Source: an uncultured Ligilactobacillus sp. (GTDB lineage Bacteria > Bacillota > Bacilli > Lactobacillales > Lactobacillaceae). From it: DNA of 64,000 nt. Shown one piece after another: positions 56,276 to 63,991 of the stretch (position 1 is the stretch's first letter; each line of letters opens with the position of its first letter). The DNA lies in assembly GCA_944326135.1 (NCBI GenBank), contig CALVCU010000003.1, positions 1 through 64,000 of the forward strand. Reading direction: 5' to 3'. Under the pieces are notes generated by a model that was not told where the DNA came from, did no database searches, and saw only the letters and a list, made by a program, of their open reading frames with translations. Position numbers and translations under genes: made by a program.

Positions 56276-56300
56276 TATAATTTAAACGAACGTATGTTCT
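56276..56300 (+). promoter_or_regulatory. SOS promoter with LexA box
   Basis: An extended -10 TGA-TATAAT (56276-56281) is followed directly by CGAACGTATGTTCT (56287-56300). This matches the Gram-positive LexA/DinR box CGAACRNRYGTTYC except for the final base. LexA bound there would block the start site. Confidence 0.88.
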
Positions 56301-56316
56301 GATGGAGGCGAATAGG

Positions 56317-57795
56317 TTGAAAAGAATATATTTAGCAATTGATTTAAAATCTTTTTATGCCTCAGTAGAGTGTCATCAAAGAGGATTAGATCCTTTAGAT
56401 ACTAATTTGATAGTTGCTGATGAATCGCGAACAGATAAAACAATTTGTTTAGCAGTATCTCCAGCATTAAAAAGTTGGGGGATTTCAGGTAGGCCACGGT
56501 TATTTGAAGTTAAACAATTTGCACAACGGTTTAATAATGAGCGTCGTAAGAAAATTCTAGGACATCATTTTGGTGGCAGTTCTACGAGTAGAACTGCATT
56601 ATTAAATAATCAAGCATTAAAATTGGAATATGTTATTGCTAAACCTCAAATGAAATTATATGAGAAGATTAGTGCAAAGATATATGGTGTTTATTTGAAA
56701 TATATTGCAGCGGAAGATATTCATGTTTATTCAATTGATGAAGCATTTATTGATATTACATCTTATTTAACTTTATATCATTGTAAGGCATCAGATTTAG
56801 CAGAGAAAATTATTGCAGATATTTATCAGGAAACAGGCATAACAGCAACTGTGGGAATTGGAACTAATTTATATTTAGCAAAAGTGGCAATGGATATTGT
56901 AGCTAAACATATGTCACCTACTAAGTCAGGCATTAAGATTGCTAAACTGGATGAAAAACATTATCGTCAACTATTGTGGAATCATCAACCGATTACAGAT
57001 TTTTGGCGGGTTGGCAAAGGTTATGCCAAGCGATTAGCAAAACTAGGAATATATACAATGGGTGAGGTAGCAGCGTGTTCCGTAGGAAGTTTAAGTGATA
57101 AATATAATAAAGGATTACTTTATCGGGAGTTTGGAGTAAATGCAGAAATTTTGATTGATCATGCTTGGGGATTTGAAGATTTAACGATTGCAGATATTAA
57201 TAATTATCATCCTAAAAATCATTGCTTATGCGTAGGGCAATTATTGAATGAACCTTATAGTTATAGTGAAGGACTGATGATTATTAAAGAAATGAGTCAA
57301 GAATTAGCATTAAAATTGGCAACAACTTATCAAATTACAGATCAAGTAACTTTGAGTATTCATTATGATAGTAAAACTTTAAATTTTGTTGATAATATTG
57401 ATGAAATCGAAATAGATCGTTTTGGAAGAATACGACCTAAATCAGTGCATGGTCGTATTAGATTAAAACAATATACTAACTTGGAAAATGAACTTAAGGA
57501 AAAGTTACTTTATTTATTTAATGAAATTGTTGAACCAAAATATTTATTGCGACGAGTTACACTTACAGCTCAACATTTAAAAGATTGTCATGAAAAAGTT
57601 TTAAATTATGAACAGGGAAATTTATTTTGTGATTTTCAAGATGATGAAACTTTAGCTAAACAAATGACATTACAACAAACAACTTTAGCAATTCAGGAAC
57701 GTTTTGGAAAAAATGCACTTTTTCGAGGAACTGATTTACAAGATAAAGCAATGACATTACGTCGAAATCAACAAATTGGAGGACATTTGGCATGA
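56317..57795 (+). CDS. Y-family DNA polymerase, UvrX/UmuC-like
   Basis: Error-prone translesion polymerase. The catalytic palm starts IYLAIDLKSFYASVECHQRG (metal-binding Asp), and IHVYSIDEAFIDIT holds the other catalytic acids. GIGTNLYLAKVAMDI and the little-finger domain follow. It resembles UvrX/YqjW, often plasmid- or phage-borne, more than DinB. I start at TTG 56317 (GGAGG at 56304-56308) rather than the ATG at 56302 that would contain the ribosome site. 492 residues. The LexA box upstream shows SOS control. ATGA overlap with the next gene. Confidence 0.92.
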   Translation: MKRIYLAIDLKSFYASVECHQRGLDPLDTNLIVADESRTDKTICLAVSPALKSWGISGRPRLFEVKQFAQRFNNERRKKILGHHFGGSSTSRTALLNNQALKLEYVIAKPQMKLYEKISAKIYGVYLKYIAAEDIHVYSIDEAFIDITSYLTLYHCKASDLAEKIIADIYQETGITATVGIGTNLYLAKVAMDIVAKHMSPTKSGIKIAKLDEKHYRQLLWNHQPITDFWRVGKGYAKRLAKLGIYTMGEVAACSVGSLSDKYNKGLLYREFGVNAEILIDHAWGFEDLTIADINNYHPKNHCLCVGQLLNEPYSYSEGLMIIKEMSQELALKLATTYQITDQVTLSIHYDSKTLNFVDNIDEIEIDRFGRIRPKSVHGRIRLKQYTNLENELKEKLLYLFNEIVEPKYLLRRVTLTAQHLKDCHEKVLNYEQGNLFCDFQDDETLAKQMTLQQTTLAIQERFGKNALFRGTDLQDKAMTLRRNQQIGGHLA

Positions 57796-57959
57796 AATAT
57801 GATGCACAAAAATTAATTAATTATGATTATGCCAAACATAAAGACCAGTATCGAATGCCGCTTAATGAACGAGCAGCGATTTTTTTACCATTCTCTGCTT
57901 TAGCAGGATTTGAAGAGGAGATTAAAAAGGTAATGAAAAAACATGATGAATCTTACTAA
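57792..57959 (+). CDS. YolD-like small protein
   Basis: A 55-residue protein (MKYDAQKLINYDYAKHKDQY at the start) with the pattern NERAAIFLPFSALAGFEEEI, which matches the core of YolD-like proteins that accompany UvrX-type polymerases. The ATG at 57792 overlaps the polymerase stop as ATGA, and GGAGG lies about 9 bases upstream. It is therefore expressed in the same SOS operon. Its molecular role is not known. Confidence 0.8.
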   Translation: MKYDAQKLINYDYAKHKDQYRMPLNERAAIFLPFSALAGFEEEIKKVMKKHDESY

Positions 57960-57960
57960 A

Positions 57961-57983
57961 AAAAAGCCCTTAGAGCTTTTTAT
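57961..57983. terminator. Bidirectional terminator
   Basis: AAAAAGC (57961-57967), 7-base loop, GCTTTTT (57975-57981), between the SOS operon and the convergent minus-strand gene. Confidence 0.8.
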
Positions 57984-58586
57984 TTAATCAAGGTAAAATT
58001 CAGGTAAATTCAAATCCTTAGCTTGAACAGGATGGAAATTTTTATCATAAATAATAGAGTAATTTCCATCAGATAGTTCTCTTTTAAAATTTAAATACAA
58101 TTGATCTTTACATACAACTATTCTGACATTTTCTATACCATAATCCATTAGTTCTTTAGGAACATAAAGATTGTCATTAAATTTAAACCTGACGCAACCT
58201 TCATTTATGGTTACAAGAGTAGATAAATTGGAATAATAATCTGGCAGTTCACTTAGATCTGAAACGAATTGTTTGTAAGTAAAACTATAAATACACCAAT
58301 TTTTAGGTTTTTTAAACTCTGAGAGAGTCTTGCGAATGTACTGGTGAACCTTTTTAGATCCAGTCTCACTATATGGAGAAATGGGATCATACCAGTATTC
58401 ATTCACTAAATCTTTTAATTCACTTACAGTATCATCTTTTTTATATACAAGAGGATTATCTTTATTTAATTGACGATAATAATTACCATCTTTTTTTAAG
58501 TACAATAAATCGTTGTGTTTATTAGTGAATACATAAGAGCTATTAAAAAATGAGCCACTCAAATATATTATATCTTTATTTGTCAT
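57984..58586 (-). CDS. Hypothetical protein
   Basis: A 200-residue soluble protein rich in Tyr, Asn and Lys, without signal peptide or membrane helix. I recognise no family. AAAGAGGT precedes the ATG at 58586. The gene is 16 bases downstream of a small membrane protein gene in the same direction, so the two are likely an operon. The C-terminal half (NEGCVRFKFNDNLYVPKELM) looks beta-rich. Confidence 0.65.
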   Translation of the reverse strand: MTNKDIIYLSGSFFNSSYVFTNKHNDLLYLKKDGNYYRQLNKDNPLVYKKDDTVSELKDLVNEYWYDPISPYSETGSKKVHQYIRKTLSEFKKPKNWCIYSFTYKQFVSDLSELPDYYSNLSTLVTINEGCVRFKFNDNLYVPKELMDYGIENVRIVVCKDQLYLNFKRELSDGNYSIIYDKNFHPVQAKDLNLPEFYLD

Positions 58587-58602
58587 TTTAACTACCTCTT
58601 TA

Positions 58603-58866
58603 TTAATTCTTATTTGAAAATGAATCTAGAAATAATGATGCTGCAAAAATTGCTAAAAAAGTAGGATTACCTAAATTAATAACAAAACAAAAAATACCAA
58701 CTAAAATTAGGCTTCCAATTAGTATTTTTTTTACTACTTTTTTGAAGTGTTCACGGTTTACAAATTCGTTATATTCTTCTTCTATTTTTTGAAGTGTTTC
58801 TTTATCTTCATTTAGAGGGACATTTGCCCAAGTACGATATGGTGCATCTAAATTCTTTTTTTTCAT
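58603..58866 (-). CDS. Small membrane protein, unknown
   Basis: An 87-residue protein with a charged N-terminal half (KNLDAPYRTWANVPLNEDKE) and two closely spaced hydrophobic segments (about 48-66 and 69-82). I start at the ATG at 58866 because GGGAGAG is 8 bases upstream. The GTG at 58875 is inside that site. It is probably co-transcribed with the following unknown gene. No family recognised. Confidence 0.6.
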   Translation of the reverse strand: MKKKNLDAPYRTWANVPLNEDKETLQKIEEEYNEFVNREHFKKVVKKILIGSLILVGIFCFVINLGNPTFLAIFAASLFLDSFSNKN

Positions 58867-58962
58867 AACAGACACTCTCCCAAATAAATTTCCCCCAATA
58901 ATACTCTAAATATTTTACCCTTTCTATTATCTATTGTGTATAGTTTTGATAAATATTTATTA

Positions 58963-59430
58963 TTATTTATCAAAAGAATATTCTTTTTTTATTTTAAAGT
59001 ATGTTCCTCGAATTGTTCCTGCAAGTTTTGATCGCATTTTTGCAAATTTAAATTTACCTTCAAATTCTGATGGAATTTCCATATGTTCACAAAGTTTAAA
59101 ACCTACTGCACGATTTTTAGGTTCATTTAAATCATACATTACATTGATTGATAATCCATTTTGGTAAAAAACATAGAGGTGATAAACATTTTCAGTCATA
59201 AAATTAGCAATTTCAAGAGGTTGATAGTTAAATTTTAGATCACGTTCAGCTAAAATTTCATTAATTTTACTAACAATCTCCATATGTTCTTGTGCAGGAA
59301 ATGTTTCGAATTTAGTTTTGAAATGATTCCAATAATAACGTGCTTCGTGAGCACGTACTCCAGCTAATTCAGTTGCATAAGGCGAAGTTTCAAGACCTGC
59401 AGTGCTTATATTCTTAAAATTGATTTCCAA
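58963..59430 (-). CDS. Hypothetical protein
   Basis: A 155-residue soluble, acidic-to-neutral protein of unknown family. The part LAGVRAHEARYYWNHFKTKF is helical, and the middle section appears beta-rich. The start is TTG at 59430, since GGAGG at 59439-59443 is 8 bases upstream. The ATG at 59445 precedes that site and has none of its own. It stands alone between the unknown gene pair and the bacteriocin region. Confidence 0.6.
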   Translation of the reverse strand: MEINFKNISTAGLETSPYATELAGVRAHEARYYWNHFKTKFETFPAQEHMEIVSKINEILAERDLKFNYQPLEIANFMTENVYHLYVFYQNGLSINVMYDLNEPKNRAVGFKLCEHMEIPSEFEGKFKFAKMRSKLAGTIRGTYFKIKKEYSFDK

Positions 59431-59445
59431 TGTTATATCCTCCAT

Positions 59446-59732
59446 TTAATAATTTTATTTATGTAATCAAATGAGAAAACTATTTTTATTATCATATGAT
59501 AAAGTTTAAATTTTTTCTTTTGGAATTTGATTAATTAATTTAAAATTTAAATTAAAAAATAATTATTGATAAATTTGATATATCAATAAAAGCAACCACT
59601 ATTTAACAAACTGTAAAATAATAGTTGCGTTAAAATCAATTGCGGTTATTCATATTATCCTAAATTTTGCTTTTTAAATAGGCTAAATTATATAAAAATA
59701 AAAATATAAATAAGAAATGAGGTGTGGTAAAA
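59446..59732. other. AT-rich gap with inverted repeat
   Basis: No gene seen. An imperfect inverted repeat GCAACCACTATTT / AAATAATAGTTGC spans about 59592-59629. It could be a hairpin in either direction but lacks a proper T-run. Confidence 0.4.
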
Positions 59733-60086
59733 ATGTTATTAAACAAACAAATCAAAAAATATCGAGAAAAATTGGGAATGTCTCAAGACAAGTTGGCGGA
59801 AATGTTATATGTAACTAGACAGTCAGTTTCTAAGTGGGAATCAGGAGATGTTGTTCCTGATCTTGAAAAGATCATTAAAATGTCTAAGATTTTTAATGTT
59901 AGTTTAGATAATTTAATTCTAGGAGTTGATGATCAAAAAAAGAGTGTTGATACAGATGAATTTGTATTAAATCCTAAGACCAATTTATATGTTCGGCGAT
60001 ATGGAAAAATGAATTTTTGGGATTTCCTTGCAAAATATTGGTGGATAGTTTTCCCAACATTAATTATTATTGTGTTATTTCTTTAA
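59733..60086 (+). CDS. XRE-family regulator with C-terminal membrane helix
   Basis: A 117-residue protein. The helix-turn-helix is at about 3-60 (YREKLGMSQDKLAEMLYVTR then QSVSKWESGDVVPDLEKI). A linker follows, and then one membrane helix at the very C-terminus (WWIVFPTLIIIVLFL). Membrane-tethered XRE regulators occur near immunity and bacteriocin genes. The ATG at 59733 has GAGG upstream; GTG 59724 is in frame but inside the ribosome site. It may regulate the bacteriocin/immunity genes that follow. Confidence 0.75.
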   Translation: MLLNKQIKKYREKLGMSQDKLAEMLYVTRQSVSKWESGDVVPDLEKIIKMSKIFNVSLDNLILGVDDQKKSVDTDEFVLNPKTNLYVRRYGKMNFWDFLAKYWWIVFPTLIIIVLFL

Positions 60087-60212
60087 TATGACTTGACGTG
60101 TTAGATTTAATCATATAATTGGATTATAATAGTCAAAAAACTTACATTAAATTAAAGATAACTAGATTATTATATGTTTAAAACACTGTTAAATGAATAA
60201 AGAAGGGTGCTT

Positions 60213-60527
60213 ATGATAGATGATAAAAGTTATTTTTCAATGTTAAGTGAAGCGTATAATTCCATTTCAGAAAACACAGATGAATTTAATAAAAAAGTAA
60301 AAGAAAGTATTTATGAAATAGCGAGAGAGTTTGAACGTAAGAAAAATCTTGTGGTAAGTGCAGTGCATTTATCTCAAGATATTTCAAGTCTTTATGTACG
60401 TTCAATGGGAAAATTGCATTTAAACGATAAAACAAAAAAATTATATAATGTATCTAACACAATTGCTCAAAAATATATAGGGCAGGTGGAAATAGGAACT
60501 ACAATAGGTTCTATTTATATAGAATGA
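60213..60527 (+). CDS. Enterocin A-type bacteriocin immunity protein (orphan)
   Basis: A 104-residue, largely helical soluble protein (MIDDKSYFSMLSEAYNSISE at the start) like the four-helix immunity proteins of class IIa bacteriocins. It is clearly related to the immunity protein at 61297: both have an LSEAYNSxxEN-like N-terminus and a tyrosine-containing C-terminal part. No bacteriocin gene precedes it, so it may protect against foreign bacteriocins. The ATG at 60213 has AAGGG 5 bases before it. Confidence 0.7.
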   Translation: MIDDKSYFSMLSEAYNSISENTDEFNKKVKESIYEIAREFERKKNLVVSAVHLSQDISSLYVRSMGKLHLNDKTKKLYNVSNTIAQKYIGQVEIGTTIGSIYIE

Positions 60528-60961
60528 TTTTATTTAATTGTTTTATAAATAACAATATCTTCTTTTTTCATTACGGTATGCAATATCTTTTATATCCATT
60601 ATTAGATTACGTAAAATTTGTAAGTCTTGAATTACATAAGTAATTAATGTTTTTAAAATTAGGTGTTTTTATTGACATTTCACCAGCATTTATAGCCATT
60701 TGTATGGAAATAAATTCACTTTGAATGTTGAAGTGCGGTGTATTGTACACCTAAAAGTAGCTTATTCAAATAAGGATTTTTTAAAAGATATAACAAATTT
60801 ATCTCTTTAGTTGCTGAAGATCCTTTAAATACAGCCGAAGTAGTTGATATTCTATTAATTAGTCATAAAATTTCTGCGTATCAAGTATGATTGGACTTTT
60901 ACTAAGTGATTGATCTAAGACCTTCATCCCGTTGTTTTCACTTGTATTTATGATGATTTAT
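60528..60961. pseudogene. Decayed coding fragments between two immunity genes
   Basis: No intact gene. On the minus strand, pieces such as MAINAGEMSIKTPNFKNI (from 60699) and DLQILRNLIMDIKDIAYRNE read like one protein broken by a frameshift and stops. On the plus strand near 60810-60890 a frame gives AEDPLNTAEVVDILLISHK before a stop. These look like remnants of lost genes. Which families is unknown. Confidence 0.45.
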
Positions 60962-60992
60962 CGCAAAGTATATCATGTAAAAATACTTTGCG
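60962..60992. promoter_or_regulatory. Perfect 10-bp inverted repeat upstream of bacteriocin gene
   Basis: CGCAAAGTAT (60962-60971) and ATACTTTGCG (60983-60992) with an 11-base gap, about 75 bases before the bacteriocin start. There is no T-run, so an operator is more likely than a terminator. A weak promoter TTGAAC, 17 bases, TG-extended TAAGTT may follow at about 61013-61041. Confidence 0.5.
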
Positions 60993-61066
60993 GTGAAATA
61001 AATCATAAATTATTGAACTTATGTGGTAACGATGTTAAGTTAAAGAAAATTAGAAAGGATGACCAT

Positions 61067-61297
61067 ATGACAAGTAGTAAAAAGTTAGGTAAGAAACTAG
61101 GATTAACAATCGTAACACTTGGACTTACGTGTTTACTAGAAGGGGCATTATCACAAGTACATGCGGATACTTATTATGGTAATGGTGTCTACTGCAATTC
61201 TAAGCATTGCTACGTTGATTGGGGCGAAGCAGTTGGTTCAATTGCCAATAATCTAGTTGACCACATCGGTGAAGGAATGGGAGATTTCTCTGAATAA
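61067..61297 (+). CDS. Class IIa (pediocin-like) bacteriocin precursor, Sec-dependent
   Basis: A 76-residue precursor. Residues 1-33 are a Sec signal peptide ending SQVHA. The predicted mature peptide of 43 residues starts [17 protein letters not shown], with the YGNGV box and the two cysteines (43 and 48) of the N-terminal disulfide. There is no double-glycine leader, so export should not need a dedicated ABC transporter. The C-terminal half has seven acidic residues in total and almost no positive ones, which is unusual for this cationic class. The ATG at 61067 has AAAGGA 7 bases upstream. It is coupled to its immunity gene by TAATG. Confidence 0.9.
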   Translation: MTSSKKLGKKLGLTIVTLGLTCLLEGALSQVHADTYYGNGVYCNSKHCYVDWGEAVGSIANNLVDHIGEGMGDFSE

Positions 61298-61602
61298 TGA
61301 AAAATGATATTAGCCGTCAGGATTATTTACATGTGTTAAGTAAGGCATATAACTCTCTTACTGAGAATGATCCTGAAATTATAAAAAATATTATTTTAAA
61401 CACCATCAAAGATGTTAAATCTAATAAAGATTTAACTAGATGTGCATTAGATTTAACATGTCGATTTTCTAGAAAAATTTTCTTATCATCAAAAAATCGA
61501 GAAATACCACTAAACCCCGATGTTAAAGAGATGTATGATGTCTCATTAAAAATGTCTGAAAGATATCGGCGGTGGGCAGGTGGTATTAATGTATTTCATT
61601 AA
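61297..61602 (+). CDS. Bacteriocin immunity protein, enterocin A type
   Basis: A 101-residue soluble helical protein of the class IIa immunity family, which blocks the mannose phosphotransferase pore when bacteriocin binds. Its ATG at 61297 overlaps the bacteriocin stop codon, the usual arrangement. It is related to the protein at 60213. Typical features are YLHVLSKAYNSLTENDPEI and a C-terminal SLKMSERYRRWAGG segment. A terminator follows. Confidence 0.85.
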   Translation: MKNDISRQDYLHVLSKAYNSLTENDPEIIKNIILNTIKDVKSNKDLTRCALDLTCRFSRKIFLSSKNREIPLNPDVKEMYDVSLKMSERYRRWAGGINVFH

Positions 61603-61608
61603 GTTATT

Positions 61609-61645
61609 AAAAGAAGATATGTGCAACATCATATCTTCTTTTTCA
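61609..61645 (+). terminator. Terminator after bacteriocin operon
   Basis: AAAAGAAGATATG (61609-61621) pairs with CATATCTTCTTTT (61630-61642), 8-base loop, then T. Confidence 0.9.
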
Positions 61646-62274
61646 ATTAGGAGAAAAAACTAATGGAAGTCTAATATCAGTACAGTACTAATATATTAAT
61701 GGAAGCTAAATTTCATACGCACGTAAGACGTGTTGAGATACATAAGAGTAGTTGTGTAAAGAGAATGCTAAAATATACTATTTTTATTAAGAACAACAAT
61801 TACTTTATAGTCCGATCCTCTATATTTTTAATTTAAAATAAATATTAAAACTTTTGTTTACTTATTCCAACCTAAAAAAGAAAGATCAATAACTTTCTTT
61901 TTTTATATTTTTCAAGTAAAGCTTCTTTTTGAATTAATCTACAAGTTCAGACTTTATATATTTTTGATTGTTGTGTATATTTTCTGTTTTATAATACGTT
62001 CTTCATGACTTATTTTTTCTTAAAGTTTTTATTTAGTTAAATGTTCATAATAATTAATCATGGAGTTCACTTTCTTGATTATTATTTATATTTCATATTT
62101 TGATATTAAAGAGAACATAATTAACTATATTGTAGTAAAAGACTTAATATGTTAAAACTTGAGTTAAAGAAATAAAATGATAAAACTGAATATTTTAATT
62201 AATGATTGAATATCAATTGTAAAATATAGTGAAAAAATAATGATGATAAAGGTTAACTATGGGGAAGAAAAATT
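61646..62274. other. Gene-free stretch with an orphan terminator
   Basis: About 630 bases. A 45-codon frame (61699-61836) has no ribosome site and no recognisable family. An orphan bidirectional terminator AAAAAAGAAAG/CTTTCTTTTTT lies at 61874-61903. TAATGGAAG is repeated at 61662 and 61697. The rest is AT-rich without features I can support. Confidence 0.45.
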
Positions 62275-62943
62275 ATGATAAAAGTATTTTTAATTGAAGA
62301 CGATGAATTTATCTTAAATGAAATTTCACAGGCATTGAAAAAATGGAATTATAAAACTGAAATAGTTAGTGACTGGCAGAATATTGATAATGAAATTATT
62401 GAAAATGACCCAGATTTAATTACAATGGATGTCACTTTACCTAGTTTTGATGGTTTTTATTGGACACAACGCATTCGGCAAGTTAGTAATATCCCAATTA
62501 TTTTTTTAACCGCTCAAAATATAAATAGCGAAGGAACACGTGCTTTAGCAGTGGGAGCAAATGATTTTATTGAAAAACCATTTTCAATGGATTATTTAAT
62601 TGCTAAAATCAACTTATTAGTAAAAGAAAAAGATGATTTAACTAATTCAAGGTTTGTTGTAGGAGATTTTCATTTAAATTTTTTAACAAATACATTAAAA
62701 TTAAAAGATAATACACTTCACTTAACAACTACTGAAACGATTATTTTGAGAATACTTTTTAATTCTTCGGAAAAGATTATTTCAAGAAAAGAAATTATTA
62801 AACAATTATGGGATAGTGAACAATTTATTAGTGAAAATATCCTTGATGTTAATATCAGTCGTTTACGTCGCAAATTATCACAACTTGATACTAAGGATCA
62901 TATTATTACAATTCGGGGGAAAGGATATCAATGGAAAAATTAA
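62275..62943 (+). CDS. Response regulator, BceR-like
   Basis: A 222-residue OmpR-family regulator. The receiver has acidic residues IEDDE at 8-11, phospho-acceptor Asp52 (LITMDVTLPSFDG) and Lys in FIEKPF. The C-terminal winged helix includes LTTTETIILRILF and ENILDVNISRLRRKL. The short partner kinase and gene order resemble BceRS systems, which sense cell-wall antibiotics and control an ABC transporter. GGGGAAG precedes the ATG at 62275. It overlaps the kinase gene by 13 bases. Confidence 0.88.
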   Translation: MIKVFLIEDDEFILNEISQALKKWNYKTEIVSDWQNIDNEIIENDPDLITMDVTLPSFDGFYWTQRIRQVSNIPIIFLTAQNINSEGTRALAVGANDFIEKPFSMDYLIAKINLLVKEKDDLTNSRFVVGDFHLNFLTNTLKLKDNTLHLTTTETIILRILFNSSEKIISRKEIIKQLWDSEQFISENILDVNISRLRRKLSQLDTKDHIITIRGKGYQWKN

Positions 62944-63890
62944 AAAACATAATCAAAATAATTTTTCCAGGGTTAATAATATATACAATAATTATTTTGA
63001 TTTTTGCTAGTTTCGTATTTCTTTATCAACTAAAGAAAATATTAATTTTATCTTTTATTCAATTTACTTGGCCATTTGCTTTAGGCATAATTTGTATTTT
63101 CATATTTCATTATTACAGTACAATAAATAAATTAAAGCATCATGATTATCGAAAAAATGACTTATTTTTTCAAGATAATCTTTTTTTTAATGAATTAGAA
63201 AAAAATTGGAAAAAATATAATAATGAACGTAATGAAATTATTCATAAACAACAGGTACGTGAAAATTATTTTCAGCTATGGTCGCATGAAATTAAAACGC
63301 CACTTACAAGAATAAAATTAATGTTGCAAAATTCTTCATTAGTCCAATCAGATAAGCTAAATGAACAGATTATAGTAATTCAAAACCAACTAGATTCTCT
63401 TTTATCATACGAAAGGCTAAATAACTTTAATAACGATTTACATTTTAATAAAGTGAATTTAAAAGATATATGTAATCAATCTATTAAAAAATTAATGGAA
63501 CTAGCAATTAGCAAAAATATCTCAATTTATAATAATATTGGAAATCTGATTTATTTAACTGATGAAAGATGGTTTGAAGTCATCTTTCACCAGCTATTAC
63601 TAAACGCAATTAAGTATACTGGTAATAATGGAGAAATTGTTATTAATTATCAAAACCATGTACTTTCAATTACTGATAATGGAATTGGAATATTAGCTAC
63701 AGATCTTCCAAATGTTTTTAAAGCGGGATTTATTGGCGAAAATTCTCGTAATAATGAAAATTCAAGTGGCCTTGGATTATATCTTGTCAAACAAATATGT
63801 GATATTCTAAATATTCAAATTCAAATTATTTCTAAAATTAATTTTGGAACAACTATTAAATTATGCTTAGATTCTCAACTAATTGAATAA
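62931..63890 (+). CDS. Sensor histidine kinase, BceS-like (intramembrane-sensing)
   Basis: A 319-residue kinase with two N-terminal membrane helices (about 13-33 and 40-60) and almost no external loop, the hallmark of intramembrane-sensing kinases that detect flux through a BceAB-type transporter. The phospho-acceptor is His119 in LWSHEIKTPLTR. The ATPase domain has NAIKYTGNNG, ITDNGIGI and SSGLGLYLVKQ. The ATG at 62931 has AAAGGA upstream inside the end of the regulator gene. Confidence 0.9.
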   Translation: MEKLKNIIKIIFPGLIIYTIIILIFASFVFLYQLKKILILSFIQFTWPFALGIICIFIFHYYSTINKLKHHDYRKNDLFFQDNLFFNELEKNWKKYNNERNEIIHKQQVRENYFQLWSHEIKTPLTRIKLMLQNSSLVQSDKLNEQIIVIQNQLDSLLSYERLNNFNNDLHFNKVNLKDICNQSIKKLMELAISKNISIYNNIGNLIYLTDERWFEVIFHQLLLNAIKYTGNNGEIVINYQNHVLSITDNGIGILATDLPNVFKAGFIGENSRNNENSSGLGLYLVKQICDILNIQIQIISKINFGTTIKLCLDSQLIE

Positions 63891-63904
63891 AAATAACAAA
63901 TTGT

Positions 63905-63953
63905 AAGGTTCATGTTAATACTGTAAGTACAAAATTAACATGAACCTTTTTAT
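63905..63953 (+). terminator. Terminator after the kinase gene
   Basis: AAGGTTCATGTTAAT (63905-63919) pairs perfectly with ATTAACATGAACCTT (63934-63948), followed by T-rich sequence. Confidence 0.9.
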
Positions 63954-63991
63954 AATTTATTTATGAATTATAAAGAAAGAGGCTTTATTAA

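Noticed and set aside
61699-61836. 45-residue frame starting MEAKFHTHVRRVEIHK
   Set aside because: No ribosome site and no recognisable family. Possibly a remnant.
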